Shown piece by piece: positions 10,901-20,609 of a DNA stretch of 64,000 nucleotides (within the stretch, counting starts at the first letter, position 1; every line of letters starts with the position of its first letter). The stretch spans positions 66,419,363-66,483,362 of the forward strand of contig CM050648.1 of assembly GCA_027574665.1 (NCBI GenBank), written 5' to 3'. Under the pieces are notes generated by a model. It saw nothing but the letters and a program-made list of their open reading frames with translations, was not told the DNA's origin and made no database searches. Origin of the DNA: Rhynochetos jubatus. Lineage: Eukaryota; Chordata; Aves; Eurypygiformes; Rhynochetidae. The translations under genes and the position numbers were made by a program.

Positions 10901-13900
10901 ATGGGGAATGGGGGTTTCTCAGTCAGTTCATCACACATTGTCTCTCCTGCCTTTTCCTCCTCAGGGGTGGAGGACCCCTCACATGTTGCCCCTGCTCCAG
11001 CATGGGGCCCTTCCAACGGGCGCAGTCCTTCAGGAGCAGCCTGCTCCAGCCTGAGTCCCTCTGGGGTCACAAGTCCTGCCAGGAGCCTGCTCCAGCATGG
11101 GCTTCCCCCGGGGTCACAGCTTCCTTCAGGCATCCACCTGCTCTGACGTGGGGTCCTCCCCAGGCTGCAGGAGGGTGTCTGCTCCCCCATGACCCTCCAT
11201 GGCTGCAGGGGCACAGCCTGCCCTCTCACCATGGTCTGCACCACGTGCTGCTGGGGAATTTCTGCTCCGGTGCCTGCAGCACCTCCTCCCCCTCCTTCTC
11301 CACTGACCTCAGTGTCTGCAGGGCTGCTGTTCTCCCATATTCTTGCTACTCTCTCCAGCTGCAATTGCTGTTGCACAGTGTCGTGTCCCCTCCCCACCTT
11401 AAACACGTTATCCCAGAGGCACTACCACCGTCACTGATGGGTTTAGCCTTGGTCAGCAGTGGGTCCGTCTTGGAGCCGGCTGGCATTGGCTCTGTTGGAC
11501 ATGGGGGAGGCTCTGGCAGCTTCCCACAGAAGTCACCCCTGTAGCCCCCCTGCCACTGACGCCAAAATCTTGCCACACAAACACAATACAGCAGCACATC
11601 TCCAATCTTCAGCCATGAGTGTGGGAGTGTGTCTATGGGATATGCCCAGCAGTGACTCTTCTGGATTCCGTTCAACAGATAACAGAGAGTCAGTTGTCAC
11701 TTAAACAGATGGCTGTTCTGGCTGCAAGTGAAATCCCATGAACATCAATCCCATGGAAAAACTTCTTTGCAACACTGCGGTCCAAAGGAGTTTATGAAGA
11801 GAACTGCCTGTCTCTTCAGAGCTAGGGACACTGCACCCCCACAGCTGTATTAAGCTATTAAGGATATTTGTCCGCTGTTTATTGATTGCATCTCCAGATT
11901 TACTCCCAGTCTGTTTTGTGACAGATTTTGATTTGTGTTTGTCTGTGTGGCATTTCTGCTTATTAGTTAAATCCCGGTTCAGATACGTGAGCTTGAGTTC
12001 CAGTAGAACTCTTGCAAAGATTGATTAAAACTCTATTTCTGGAGAAAGCTAGAAATTTTCATTTTTTACAGTGTTGTTTTCCTTTTCAGACACAATTGTT
12101 GTTTTTCTAGTTCAGAAATCTTTCAGTATTTCACAGAACAGGAATCCTTTGGCTGTGTGTTTGTGGTTTATTTCTTTGGTGATCTTCAGATATGTGGCTT
12201 CTGATTTTTATTGGCAGTGTGAAAACATCTTTACAACAGAGAAAGAATACATTAAATGTTGTTTTAGCCTGCTTTGTTAATCATTAGTGTAGCCTCTGCA
12301 GCAGTGATGCTTTAGGACTATGGGTGGGCTGGAGACATTGTTCTGTAGTCAGTTCCTAAATGTGAAAGAATTTATGCAGGTGTTTATATTGAATGCTGAA
12401 CGTTACTAGGACTTATAGGGGACATGATACTGAAATGGTGAGGAGTTCCTGGCAGGTGCCTTTCATTTTTGCAAAGAGATTTAAATTGTCGTAAGAACCT
12501 TGATACATACTGCAAAATGCCCCTGATGTGTTTAAATGTCTGTTCACATTTATTTCAGGTATGGACACGGTTATGAAATTTTTTGTGTTGCTTGCAATAA
12601 TTCAAACACCATAATTGCCTCAGCATGTAAGGTAAGAAAAGATTCTAGCACCATCTAGTGTAAAGTGGCACCAGATCCAGGGCTGGCAGAGCAGGAGTCA
12701 GAATTCAGTTTGGGCTGGATTTTGTTCTTTCACTTAAATGTGAAAGATTTTGTATAGACAGTTGCCTTGCAAAGGTGAGAGTGAATGCAGATAGGCTAAT
12801 ATTTGTTAATTGTGTATGATTCAGTTGAAGGTATTAGTAAGATAAATTCTAACAAATACAGGTATAAAATGTTTTCTTACTGATATATTGCCAGCATTAG
12901 AAGAAAGTAGCAAAACAATCCTGAAACTTCCCAGGGAGAGCTGATTCTAACGTGATTGCAAGCCTTAAAACAAGCCCCTTAACATCTTAGTATTTTGAAA
13001 CGTGTGACTTTTATATTTGCTTAATTCTCACGGATATTTTTTCTATCGCTACAGGCTTCCAAAAAAGAACATGCAGCAATTATTTTGTGGAGCACTACTT
13101 CTTGGAAGAAAGTGCAGAGTTTGTCATTTCACAACCTGACTGTTACTCACCTGGCATTCTCTCCTAATGACAAATTTTTATTAGCAGTTTCTAGAGACAG
13201 GAATTGGTCACTCTGGAGGAAACAAGACTCCTCGGAGTCAGGTAAGATATGTGAAATGGATATACAAATTTGAAGACTTTGTGATTTGTTTGAAAGTTTG
13301 CCTTCGAAGTATTTGAAAGAGAATTGGTAAAATACTTTAATGGTCATTTTCCTTACAGCATTTAAGAATTAATAGTGTTACAGGCTCCTGTGGTTTTAAG
13401 AAGGGCAATTAATGGTATATAGGAAAGCTTGGAAGGGAATTAAAAGAATATAATCAGGCCTAAAATGCTCTTTGATTGATGGATGTGATGAAGTCTGTTA
13501 TTTGTACTCCTGCCTTCTGCTTGTGATTGTATGTATCACATGTACTGAGAATGAGTGCATGTGCTGGAGTGTAATGCCTGATCGTCAAGCTGGTGTTCTG
13601 TCACGAAAAACCTCAATCTCGGTGGTCTGTGCAGGCTAGGCTGGAAGGCTCATTGCTACACCCGTGTCCTGCGTAGGGCTGCTTGTCCCTGTTTTGCAGA
13701 GCCTGACACGGAGGCTCTTGGCAGGGTTAATCTGTCTTTGGTGTGGCTTTCTGATAATCCTGCGCAATTGATTAATTTGGCTAGGACTGGCTCTGTTTGG
13801 AAAAAGAGCTGATAATGAGAAAGTCAACTGAATCTCTGCTAAGACTTTGAGCCTTACAAAATCATGAGGAGATTGCTATTGAACACTTTAATGGATTCCT

Positions 13901-16900
13901 AGAACAGATGCTTGTGCTGAAAACATTTATCATTGCGCTCTTGGCTTAACAGCACATAAACACTGCTGGGCTCTATAGAGTTTTCCTAGAGACTTGGCAG
14001 TGAGTTTTGGCCCCTTCAGACAGTGTCCGGTTGTATCCTGGCTTGAGATTCTGTTCTATTCAGACTTCTGTTCTAAAGCTTGGCATGCCGTCCGCAGTAG
14101 TTGCACAATGTTTCAGGATAAGGAGTATGAATGCTCATTAGGAAGTAGACAAAATCTTCTTTTCCATCCATTCATCAATAACTTTTCTGTCTACAAAGAA
14201 CATCCTTATCAGTGTAAAGGGAAACTGCTGGTATTGGCATCCTAGGAAGTGGTTACTCAGTCTTTGCTCCACAGTGACAGCCTTTTTCTACTTAGGAGAA
14301 TCATTCCCATTTACTGATCTGCTGATCAGATTTGTTGCCTGATTGTATGCATATTGAGATGGCAGCTTGTCTCTTTGGGAGGAGATTAATCTTTCTGATT
14401 AGATCATTAGGATTTGAGCTCTTGGGGCTTTACTGGTAAATAGGAAGTGTAGTGAAATTACTGGGGATGTGTGCAATGGTAAACATTGCACTATACTAAA
14501 GCTTTTGAAGTCAGTGTTCTTACAAAAAACTTGTTCAGAAGGAACCTGAAGGTCTTATACTTCAACTTAAATTCTTTGGAAACAGATACGTGTGTAAAGG
14601 ATTAAACTGTTCGTACTGGTTTAGCGCTGTGGGGGCTGACTGATTCCATATTGAATGGGTTCTAATTATCATTGTGTTAAATGTTGAAAAAAATATATTT
14701 ATGTGGTACTAAGTATTCCCAGTTGCTTTAAAGCTGAGTGGAATTACATCCAAGTATTCCTGCAGTTCTTACCTAGAGTAAGTAAGAGTAACAATTATTT
14801 TTAATATGTAGAGTAGTTAAAGCAAGGGTTTTTCTCTCTCTGTTTCATTCCAGGACCAGTCTTCAGTTGCTGTGCATACACAGACAAAAATACAGCTGTT
14901 CACAGTCGAATCATTTGGTCTTGTGATTGGACACCAGATAGCAAGTATTTTATTACTGGCAGTCGGGACAAAAAGGTAATTAATATAAAAGGAATGTTAA
15001 AAGCCCAGAATTATTTTAAATGTATTTTAGATTAGCAAATGCTGTGTTCTAATGAGCCCATATTCTATAAATACACAAAGAGCTTATTGTGTGTATTACC
15101 ACAGAAATCAGTGAGACTTTCATATGCTAAATAAAATGCTTGAATACGTGTGCACGAGACTGGTCTGCCAGTTGGACTGCTTCCATTCTTTTTTTCATAC
15201 AGTAAGACAAGCATATGTCATATAACTCTTACGGGTCTCTTAATTTTTCCTTTAATTTTCATAACAGAATCTGTTTTTGTTGTCAGTATCTTTAGTGAAA
15301 TTGGACAGACTGTCTGAGAAGTTGAGTTTTTGTAGATATTTTTTTTTTTTAAACTATTTTAGAGGTCACCCATGTTTTGTGCCCTGGGAATATTTTAACT
15401 CAGTTATTCCTTATGCTTCTGTAAATGCATTTACTAAAAGATTGAAGTGAAATTTTCTAGATGATTCCCTCCCTTTCTTACAGGTTGTTATCTGGGGCCA
15501 GTGCGATTCATCTGTGACTACTGAAGGCAGTATGTTGGATTCAGTCAAGCCTTGTTCAACAGTGCTGGATGCAGGGGATTCTGTTACTGCTGTTAGTGCC
15601 AGCCGGGTGCTTACTCCTGATGGAAGGTAGTGCTGGTGTTCTGTGATACTGTCTTGTCTTTGATTTGAAATTGGTATTTTTTCCCCCTTGCAGTCAGTTT
15701 TCTGTGGCTAAACAGCTCCTCAAATCTACCTGTCAAATATTTTGTCCATTCTCTGAACCGAATGAACTCTCCTTCTTTATTTCCTAGCCTTCTTTTCAGG
15801 TGTACAGTGACTTTTCTGGACAGTGTAACACAAGGGAAGAGGGGAGGGGGGCATTAATGGGCCTGAAACATGTTCATTCTTCCAACAACATTGACTGGGC
15901 TGATGCTGTAATAAGCTCCTTATTTTTTTTTCCTAACCAAATGCATTTTGCAGATTTCTGTTCTCCTCATTTCTTATGAGGAAGTTTTGAATTAAATTGT
16001 GAATTTTTTTTGTTGTTTTGTTTTTAAATGAAAAAGTAAATAACAATTCAAAGGACAAGGTGCAACACTGTGTGCTAGTTTTTTCCAGCTTGCATTAGAG
16101 CTGGCTTCACTGAGGGGCCTACTGTAACCTCTTTCAGATCTAACACTGCTGTTCTCTTGATAGGTACATTATTGCAATAGGCTTAGAGAGTGGGAAGATT
16201 ATCTTGTACGCATGGAAGCAGAGTGGGCAGGAACCAGCACCTGCTGACTGGACCAAGTGTGTTGAGATGGATAACAGGTATGTCTTTTGAAGTAAGTTAG
16301 GAGCAAGGGGATATTATTCTTGTGACTAATATTGCTGGAGTTTTGTTCTTATAATATAAAATTATATGAAACTGATTTATTTGTATATAAACAACTGCTA
16401 TCCTTTTAGGAAAAGGATAATCCCTGAAAGTCTTAAAGAATCCTTTAGGCAAAACCTGGAAATAAAAAACCTGGTTATTTAGATGTATTAAAAAACCACA
16501 ACCAAACAAACACCACAACGCAAAACCCCCTGAACTTTATGACCTTTAGCCGTAAAATAAGATGATAGAAAACACTGAAGAGAGGGGGAAAAAGAGTCAC
16601 TGTCTGTAAACATCAGAAAAATATTTTGGAGTGGATGACAGCAAGTTTTCAAGAGCAGCTTCTAGCAGAAACCAGAGGAATAACAAGCTGTACATGATGC
16701 TGCTTGCTGCGGTGACAGCTAGAGAAACTCTCTGTGGGGATACTTTGAGTGTTTCACTTGGAGCGCTCCTCTAGGTTCTTCTTCACACACTGGCATCAGT
16801 AGTACCCAAAGTGAAAGTCGACAGTCTTTGTGTGCATGAAGTGAATTGTGCTCTTGGCCTGTGTGTGCTTGAAGTGAATTGGAAAGAGACACCAGATAAC

Positions 16901-17367
16901 AGGAAATCGCAGGCTGAAAGCCAGAAATCTGTCATATCTCAGTAACTGAGATGCTGGACTTGCAGCTTAATGTAGTAAAACTTGGAATCAATGGCTCTTT
17001 AAATTATTGATGAGCGAGAGGATAAAATGTCATTACTGTTAATGGCCCTACTCGTTTTAAGAACTTAATACCTGCTGCTTGTCACAAATCAGTTTTTCCT
17101 CAGCTGGTAGTGTTCGAAGAGTGCTAATTATATAAATGTTGATGTTTACACTTGCATGCCCAGCTGTGTGTGACATTTTGCAGTTATGTATGGATTTCTT
17201 TTTGTTGCAGCCAAAGTCACGCTCTTGCTGTGAAACGTTTAAGTTGGAGACATCATGTGGGCAGAGCTGGACGTAACGATCCGAACAGCAGCGAGTGGTT
17301 GCAGCTTGCAAGTTGTGGAGCTGATCACTGTGTTAAGATATTCAATGTCAACAGACTTGCTCTTTAG
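1741..17367 (+). CDS. ELP2: ELP2, Elongator complex protein 2, C-terminal 402 codons in ten exons (5'-partial)
   Basis: Joined exons 1741-1929, 4017-4086, 6477-6572, 6704-6761, 12559-12631, 13055-13241, 14854-14975, 15484-15626, 16164-16277 and 17211-17367 give one uninterrupted frame of 1,209 bases ending in TAG. Every intron is GT-AG and every phase matches. The product carries WD40-type blades with signatures such as [62 protein letters not shown] and [14 protein letters not shown] recognise these as ELP2 (also called STATIP1). Known of the family: ELP2 is a scaffold of two WD40 propellers that joins Elp1 and Elp3 in Elongator, the complex that makes cm5-type modifications on wobble uridines of tRNA. 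It was also described as a STAT3-interacting protein. Vertebrate ELP2 is about 830 residues, so the first half lies before the window. No frameshift or stop breaks the frame, so the gene appears intact here. Confidence 0.96.
1930..4016 (+). other. ELP2 intron
   Basis: The intron has a GTAAGT donor and an AATTCAG acceptor. It contains a run of 21 T at 3044-3064 and T-rich tracts near 3911-3935 and 3992-4009. No convincing repeat or hidden exon was seen. Confidence 0.8.
4017..4086 (+). CDS. ELP2: ELP2 exon b
   Basis: The exon is 70 bases long and ends in phase 1. A long T tract ending AATTCAG precedes it and GTACGG follows. It encodes [20 protein letters not shown], a conserved ELP2 linker between propeller blades. 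Confidence 0.94.
4087..6476 (+). other. ELP2 intron
   Basis: This 2.4 kb intron holds a CR1 3' fragment at 5080-5169, a C-rich run near 6260-6280, and A/T homopolymers at 6371-6398. Nothing else was recognised. Confidence 0.8.
5080..5169 (-). mobile_element. CR1 LINE 3'-end fragment
   Basis: Read on the minus strand, this ends with the hallmark CR1 tail: GTTGGAAC(T)AGATGATCTTTAAGGTCCCTTCCAA-like sequence, then an ATTCTATGA motif. It is a 5'-truncated copy of about 90 bases, as is usual for CR1 in birds. It is antisense to ELP2 inside an intron. Confidence 0.85.
6477..6572 (+). CDS. ELP2: ELP2 exon c
   Basis: The exon is 96 bases long, with TTGAACAG before it and GTATGAG after it. It starts with the last two bases of a GGA codon and ends with the first base of GAA. 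It encodes an acidic, poorly conserved segment ([14 protein letters not shown]) followed by the conserved YFQPLILT. Confidence 0.92.
6704..6761 (+). CDS. ELP2: ELP2 exon d
   Basis: This short 58-base exon has GTCTTTTAG before it and GTAAGT after it. It encodes [19 protein letters not shown] plus the first two bases of a leucine codon. It is a clear ELP2 segment leading into the LYGHGYEIF blade start of the next exon. Confidence 0.93.
7504..8248 (-). mobile_element. Solo LTR of an avian endogenous retrovirus (family A)
   Basis: On the minus strand it starts TGTGCTGGTTTTAGTTGGG and ends GGGGTTAAACCACGACA, giving TG...CA ends over 745 bases. The layout matches the copies at 20239, 50003 and 57683: a TGACCCAAACTGACCAAAGG motif, then CAGTTCCCGAGCAG-like and AT-rich trinucleotide sections, then the terminal GGTTAAACCAC. 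Flanking pentamers are GTGGA and GCAGA, which match at only 3 of 5 positions, so a target-site duplication is not clear. There is no internal retroviral sequence. Confidence 0.85.
7640..7770. repeat. AT-rich repeat block inside family A LTR
   Basis: This is a run of ATAAT/ATTAC-type units. A 19-base unit, ATTACTACTAATAATATGT, is repeated exactly at 7696-7714 and 7736-7754, a 40-base period. It is part of the LTR's U5-side region and probably prone to slippage. Confidence 0.75.
10091..10153 (+). mobile_element. CR1 LINE 3'-end fragment
   Basis: Only about 60 bases remain: GGTTTGGAACTAGATGATC, then TTTAAGGTCCCTTCCAACCC and ATTCTATGATT. This is the classic end of a CR1 copy, in sense with ELP2. 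Confidence 0.85.
10809..10831. repeat. Homopolymer of 23 C
   Basis: This is an uninterrupted C run inside the family B LTR. Its length is likely uncertain in the assembly, and the G-strand could form a quadruplex. Confidence 0.9.
10985..11240. repeat. Imperfect GCTCCAGCATGGG-type repeats within family B LTR
   Basis: Related units beginning CCTGCTCCAGC or CCTGCTCTGAC occur at about 10991, 11041, 11086 and 11137, spaced about 45-50 bases apart. Between them sit recurring CAGTCCTTCAGG, GGGGTCACA and CTGCAGG blocks. Confidence 0.65.
12559..12631 (+). CDS. ELP2: ELP2 exon e
   Basis: The exon is 73 bases long, with TTATTTCAG before it and GTAAGA after it, and it ends in phase 0. It encodes [18 protein letters not shown] through ASACK. 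The GH pair marks the start of a WD40 blade. It follows the 5.8 kb intron that contains two ERV LTRs. Confidence 0.94.
12632..13054 (+). other. ELP2 intron
   Basis: This short intron of 423 bases has a GTAAGA donor and a CGCTACAG acceptor. No feature was seen inside it. Confidence 0.85.
13055..13241 (+). CDS. ELP2: ELP2 exon f
   Basis: The exon is 187 bases long, with a CGCTACAG acceptor and a GTAAGA donor. It encodes a whole blade edge ([17 protein letters not shown]) and a second ([19 protein letters not shown] to WSLW). The RDRNWSLW ending is a typical WD-like closure. Confidence 0.95.
13242..14853 (+). other. ELP2 intron
   Basis: This 1.6 kb intron is without a recognised repeat or exon. 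A pyrimidine-rich tract with TTTTTCTCTCTCTG precedes the acceptor. Confidence 0.85.
14854..14975 (+). CDS. ELP2: ELP2 exon g
   Basis: The exon is 122 bases long, with TTCATTCCAG before it and GTAATT after it, and it ends in phase 0. It encodes [20 protein letters not shown] then SRDKK, a WD40 blade whose closing strand (VVIWG) is at the start of the next exon. Confidence 0.95.
14976..15483 (+). other. ELP2 intron
   Basis: The 508-base intron is T-rich with no recognised element. Confidence 0.85.
15484..15626 (+). CDS. ELP2: ELP2 exon h
   Basis: The exon is 143 bases long, with TTCTTACAG before it and GTAGTG after it. The donor is weaker than the consensus at position +4. It encodes [10 protein letters not shown], a variable loop, then a blade start with [12 protein letters not shown]. 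The loop is the least conserved part of the region. Confidence 0.92.
15627..16163 (+). other. ELP2 intron
   Basis: The 537-base intron has a GTAGTG donor. Nothing was recognised inside. Confidence 0.85.
16164..16277 (+). CDS. ELP2: ELP2 exon i
   Basis: The exon is 114 bases long, with CTTGATAG before it and GTATGT after it. It encodes [19 protein letters not shown], a clear WD40 blade, and ends in a loop containing [10 protein letters not shown]. Confidence 0.94.
16278..17210 (+). other. ELP2 last intron
   Basis: The 933-base intron contains an A/C-rich stretch near 16,488-16,530 (ACCACAACC, AAACAAACACC units). No element was recognised. Confidence 0.85.
17211..17367 (+). CDS. ELP2: ELP2 last coding exon with stop
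   Basis: The exon has TTTGTTGCAG before it. It encodes [15 protein letters not shown], a basic polar loop, and the final blade [20 protein letters not shown]. It ends LAL then TAG. This matches where ELP2 proteins normally end, so the C terminus is complete. Confidence 0.95.
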
Positions 17368-17512
17368 CAAACAGCAGGCCTGTCTCTGCAAAGCAGAGTC
17401 ACAATGTTTTATTTCAGCTTTAACCATTTGGATTGTTGAATTTTCTGTTTTCTGCTCTGGAAAGTGAAACATCTGACGTAACTTATTAAAGCAACTTTTG
17501 TGTTGGTTGGAA
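17368..17512 (+). other. ELP2: ELP2 3' UTR
   Basis: This short 3' UTR runs from the stop codon to about 20 bases past the ATTAAA signal. The exact cleavage site is inferred, not seen. Confidence 0.7.
17485..17490 (+). terminator. ELP2 polyadenylation signal ATTAAA
   Basis: ATTAAA, the common variant hexamer, sits 118 bases after the ELP2 stop codon. A GT-rich stretch (TTTTGTGTTGGTTGG) begins about 7 bases later, as expected downstream of a cleavage site. Other AATAAA-like hexamers lie further on near 18,650, so a longer 3' UTR form is possible. Confidence 0.7.
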
Positions 17513-20238
17513 ATGTCAAATAATTTTCTAATTCTGCAGTTCCAGGAATATGAAGTATGTATCTATGTTTTGGTTGGTGAATATCCTGGAACTGAGGGAT
17601 GGGAGAAGGATAATGAGACGGTTTTGTTTACTGCGGGTCTGGGGGTGGGTGGGAAGCTGCCAGTACTTGGGTTCTTATGTGGTTTTGGGATTGTGAATGG
17701 AGTACTGAATTGTTTTGAACTCCTTATTCCTCTTAAACTCAACTGCCAGTTGACCTGCGAGTGCTGACACTGTGTGTTTAAGCTTGTGCAGTTAACCAGA
17801 GATCAGGGTTGAATATACAGCTTTCTCTGATTGCCTTCTGAATGTATGTTACAGCCCTCATCCAAGTCTTAGACCTCGTCCAAGTCTTTACTAAGTCTTA
17901 GCTTAGTAAAGCTCGTACTTTAGGAGGAGCAGTTTGTGTCTGCATGCTTGGACAGGCCTGCTTCCTTGTTTTTCCTGGCTATACTCCTCTTTCTTCTGCT
18001 GTGCAGTGTGCTGGGCTCATGCTTCTTGGTCGTGTGGGGCTTAAAAGCCTGACACACAGACCACTTAAACCTTCTGGCGTCTCCTCTGTGTAGCTGTGAG
18101 CCCTTGCTGAGCACAGAGCTACAGAACGGCCACCTCTTACTCTGCTGGAGGGCTGTCCTCTGCAGTTTGGGCTGGGAGAGCTTACAGGTATCAGTAGGCA
18201 GGAGCTGAACGGTGGCAGCCATTCCTTATAGTGCCTCTGGACTCTTCCTGCCCGAGTGCTCCTTAGCTACTCTGGTGAGAAGTTGAACCACTTATTTGTC
18301 TGATTGTATTGTAATTTAAATAGAATGATACCAGACCTCAGCCAGTCTGTCTCCAATTCCAAAATCTACCTAGAAATCAGTTAAACTTTGGGAGTGAAAT
18401 TATTTTTTTCCAGAAGCACTTGCTACCTGAACTGGTAGTGCAGAAATAATTGGAATTGTGCTTAACATTTTACTGTGTTGCATCTTTAAAGAACAGTTCT
18501 TTCAGAGTGGGCCAAACTCTTTTCAGAATAATTACAGTCTATGGTTTAAAGGTTTTGATATTTTAGCTTTTTATTTTCCATTCTATTTTTCAGCATTAAA
18601 AGAATCATTTTTTTAAAATGACTTATGAGAACAAAAACCTGACTTCTTAATAAAGATGCTTTGCTGTGTTTTACTTCTGGTACCCCATGCTTTCCTTGCA
18701 CGTGTGCTTTAAACATTTCAGTAGTGTGTTTTATTTGTCTGGGAATTTTTGAACCACCATAAACCTGGCAAAAGAAAGATGTAACTTATCACTCATGAGG
18801 CTTCAAAAAGTTGCTACAAGTGGAAATTTATTCTGTGGCACAACTGTAACTTGGTATCTTACCTGCAATTTGATGATTATACTGGATAATACTTTCCACT
18901 ATTAGAACATCTTGTCATGCAGCCCCTCTTGCCTACAGGCAGAAGTGAAACGCCGTCTTGTCCTTTTTGTTTTGTGAACCGCTGTCATTAAACGAGCATC
19001 GGCCATTACAGGATTTAGTAATCCATTCCATTACCCCTGGGATTCTTGTGACTCAATCACATTGAAGAATATACCTCATTATTCCAACTTTAAATACATC
19101 AGATTAGCCTGTTGATCTCCCAAGTCTAAATGTTTGTAACAGACACTTTATTTTCAATTAAGTTAGAGGTTGTCAGGAGGCACTTTGACACGTGATTAAT
19201 ATTTTTATGTATGATGTTGTCTTTGTTGACGTGTCACTTTACTGTGCATTTAGTGGGCGTGACTTTTACATACGCTTTTATCTTCTCAGTAAATCCACTG
19301 AGATCCATCAGTCTTTTCAAAACAGCATGTAGATCAGCAGCAGGGTAACAAGTCAGACACCGATTTCATTATCTCAATTAATATCAAAGTTATTTGGATC
19401 AATGTATGTGTGATACCACAGGGAAATCAGTGTAATTATAGCAATCATCTGGGGGGAGTAGCATTGTCTGGCTGATGAAGAACAAAGTTCTTTAAACAGC
19501 AAAATAGTAACCTTTAAGCTTGTAAGTCCCTAGAAAAAGTGTTTTCTCTTTGGTTTCTTTTAAAAAAATAGAGAAAAGCTCTGTCAATGCTGTTCTCATG
19601 AAATTCCATTCCTACCCATCCCTTTTTTTTCAGTCTAAAAATGTGTTTATTTTTTACGGCCTCCCTTAAATGAAAACTTAAATTGTGCTCAGGTGTATTT
19701 TGGAAGATGGAGTTAGCCTCCATACTTTGTAATCACTTGTATCTCCCTCTTTGTAACAGATAGTTCAATGTCATACAATAAGAACAAAGTTGAGGTAAGT
19801 GCGATCTTATTTATTTCTTCCCATTTATCTTCAAGATTATCGAATAAGCTCTGCCAAGCCCAATCTTAAAAGCTCCAACTTTTCACAACACAGCCTCTGA
19901 TACTGCATTTGTTTTCTTGTGATGCAAGATCATGTCCAATGGTCAGAGGTAAAAACTTGCTGTCAGGGATCATGATGGTCCCAGCTTTGCCCTTTCCTGT
20001 AGTTCCTAAGGTAAGGCACAAGGACGCTATTCTAGTGATGAGTGTCTGCACACAAATAGTACACATCAAAATGCACCTGTCTGTAGCAGCCTAATCCCCC
20101 GCATGGATTTCCCACTCTAGTAGCATTACACATTTCTGAGTTTCTGCCTTCATTTTTGTTACCAGCTGGGACAAGGGCAGTGTGCTTATTTTGAACACCT
20201 GTGATCTAGTAGGGTACAAAGGTGATGCAGCATGCCCT
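17513..20238. other. Intergenic DNA downstream of ELP2
   Basis: No gene or transposon was recognised. The part from about 18,900 to 19,450 is CpG-poor, repeat-free, and rich in TAAT and ATTA motifs, the texture often seen in conserved non-coding elements. That is an impression only. Confidence 0.5.
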
Positions 20239-20609
20239 TGTGCTGGTTGTGGTGGGGATAGTTCATTCTCTTCACAGTAGCTAGTATGAGGTTGTGCTTT
20301 GGATTTGTGCTGAGAATGTTGACAACATACTAATGGTTTTGGTTCTTGCCAAGCAGTGTTTACATAAAGCCAAGGACGTTCTCAGTTTCTCATACTGTCC
20401 CTGTGTTCCCAGCTGCTTCTCTCTGAGAAGCTGGGAGGGGACACAGTCAGGACACCTGACCCAAACTGACCAAAGGGACATTTCATGCCATAAGATGTAA
20501 TGCTCAGTGTATACTTGAGGGAGTTGGCTGGGGGGAATCTGGCTTTCGGGGTGCTCTGGTGTCTCAGGGTCTGGCTGGGTGTCAGTCAGGGGGTGGTGAG
20601 TAGTGGTAC
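20239..20609 (+). mobile_element. 5' fragment of a family A ERV LTR
   Basis: It starts TGTGCTGGTTGTGGTGGGG and follows the 7504-8248 LTR (in opposite orientation) through ACCAAACTGACC-like and GGGAGTTGGCTGGGGGG sections. The similarity stops near GTGGTGAGTAGTGG, so the 3' half is missing. It retains roughly the U3/R part. Confidence 0.8.

Larger units (their letters stand above)
10566..11590 (-). mobile_element. Solo LTR of an avian endogenous retrovirus (family B), about 1 kb
   Basis: On the minus strand it runs from TGTATTGTGTTTGTGTGGC to GGTCAACCCACAACA, with TG...CA ends. It contains a C run (plus strand, 10809-10831) and a series of imperfect GCTCCAGCATGGG-like units. I recognise this composition from a common avian LTR family but cannot assign a database name. 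The flanking hexamers GCAGAA (left) and GCAGCA (right) differ at one base, which is compatible with a decayed 6-base target-site duplication. Long open frames on both strands inside it are by-products of its GC-rich, stop-poor composition, not genes. Confidence 0.8.
6762..12558 (+). other. ELP2 large intron (5.8 kb)
   Basis: This is the largest intron in the window. It holds a solo LTR at 7504-8248, a short CR1 end at 10091-10153, and a 1 kb solo LTR of a second family at 10566-11590. The remaining sequence (6762-7503, 8249-10090, 11591-12558) is AT-rich with no recognised element. Both LTRs lie antisense to the gene. Confidence 0.85.

Noticed and set aside
10711-11544. Long open frames on both strands (231 and 218 codons)
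   Set aside because: They overlap on opposite strands inside an LTR with a repeat series, have low-complexity Ser/Pro/Gly-rich products, and no domain.
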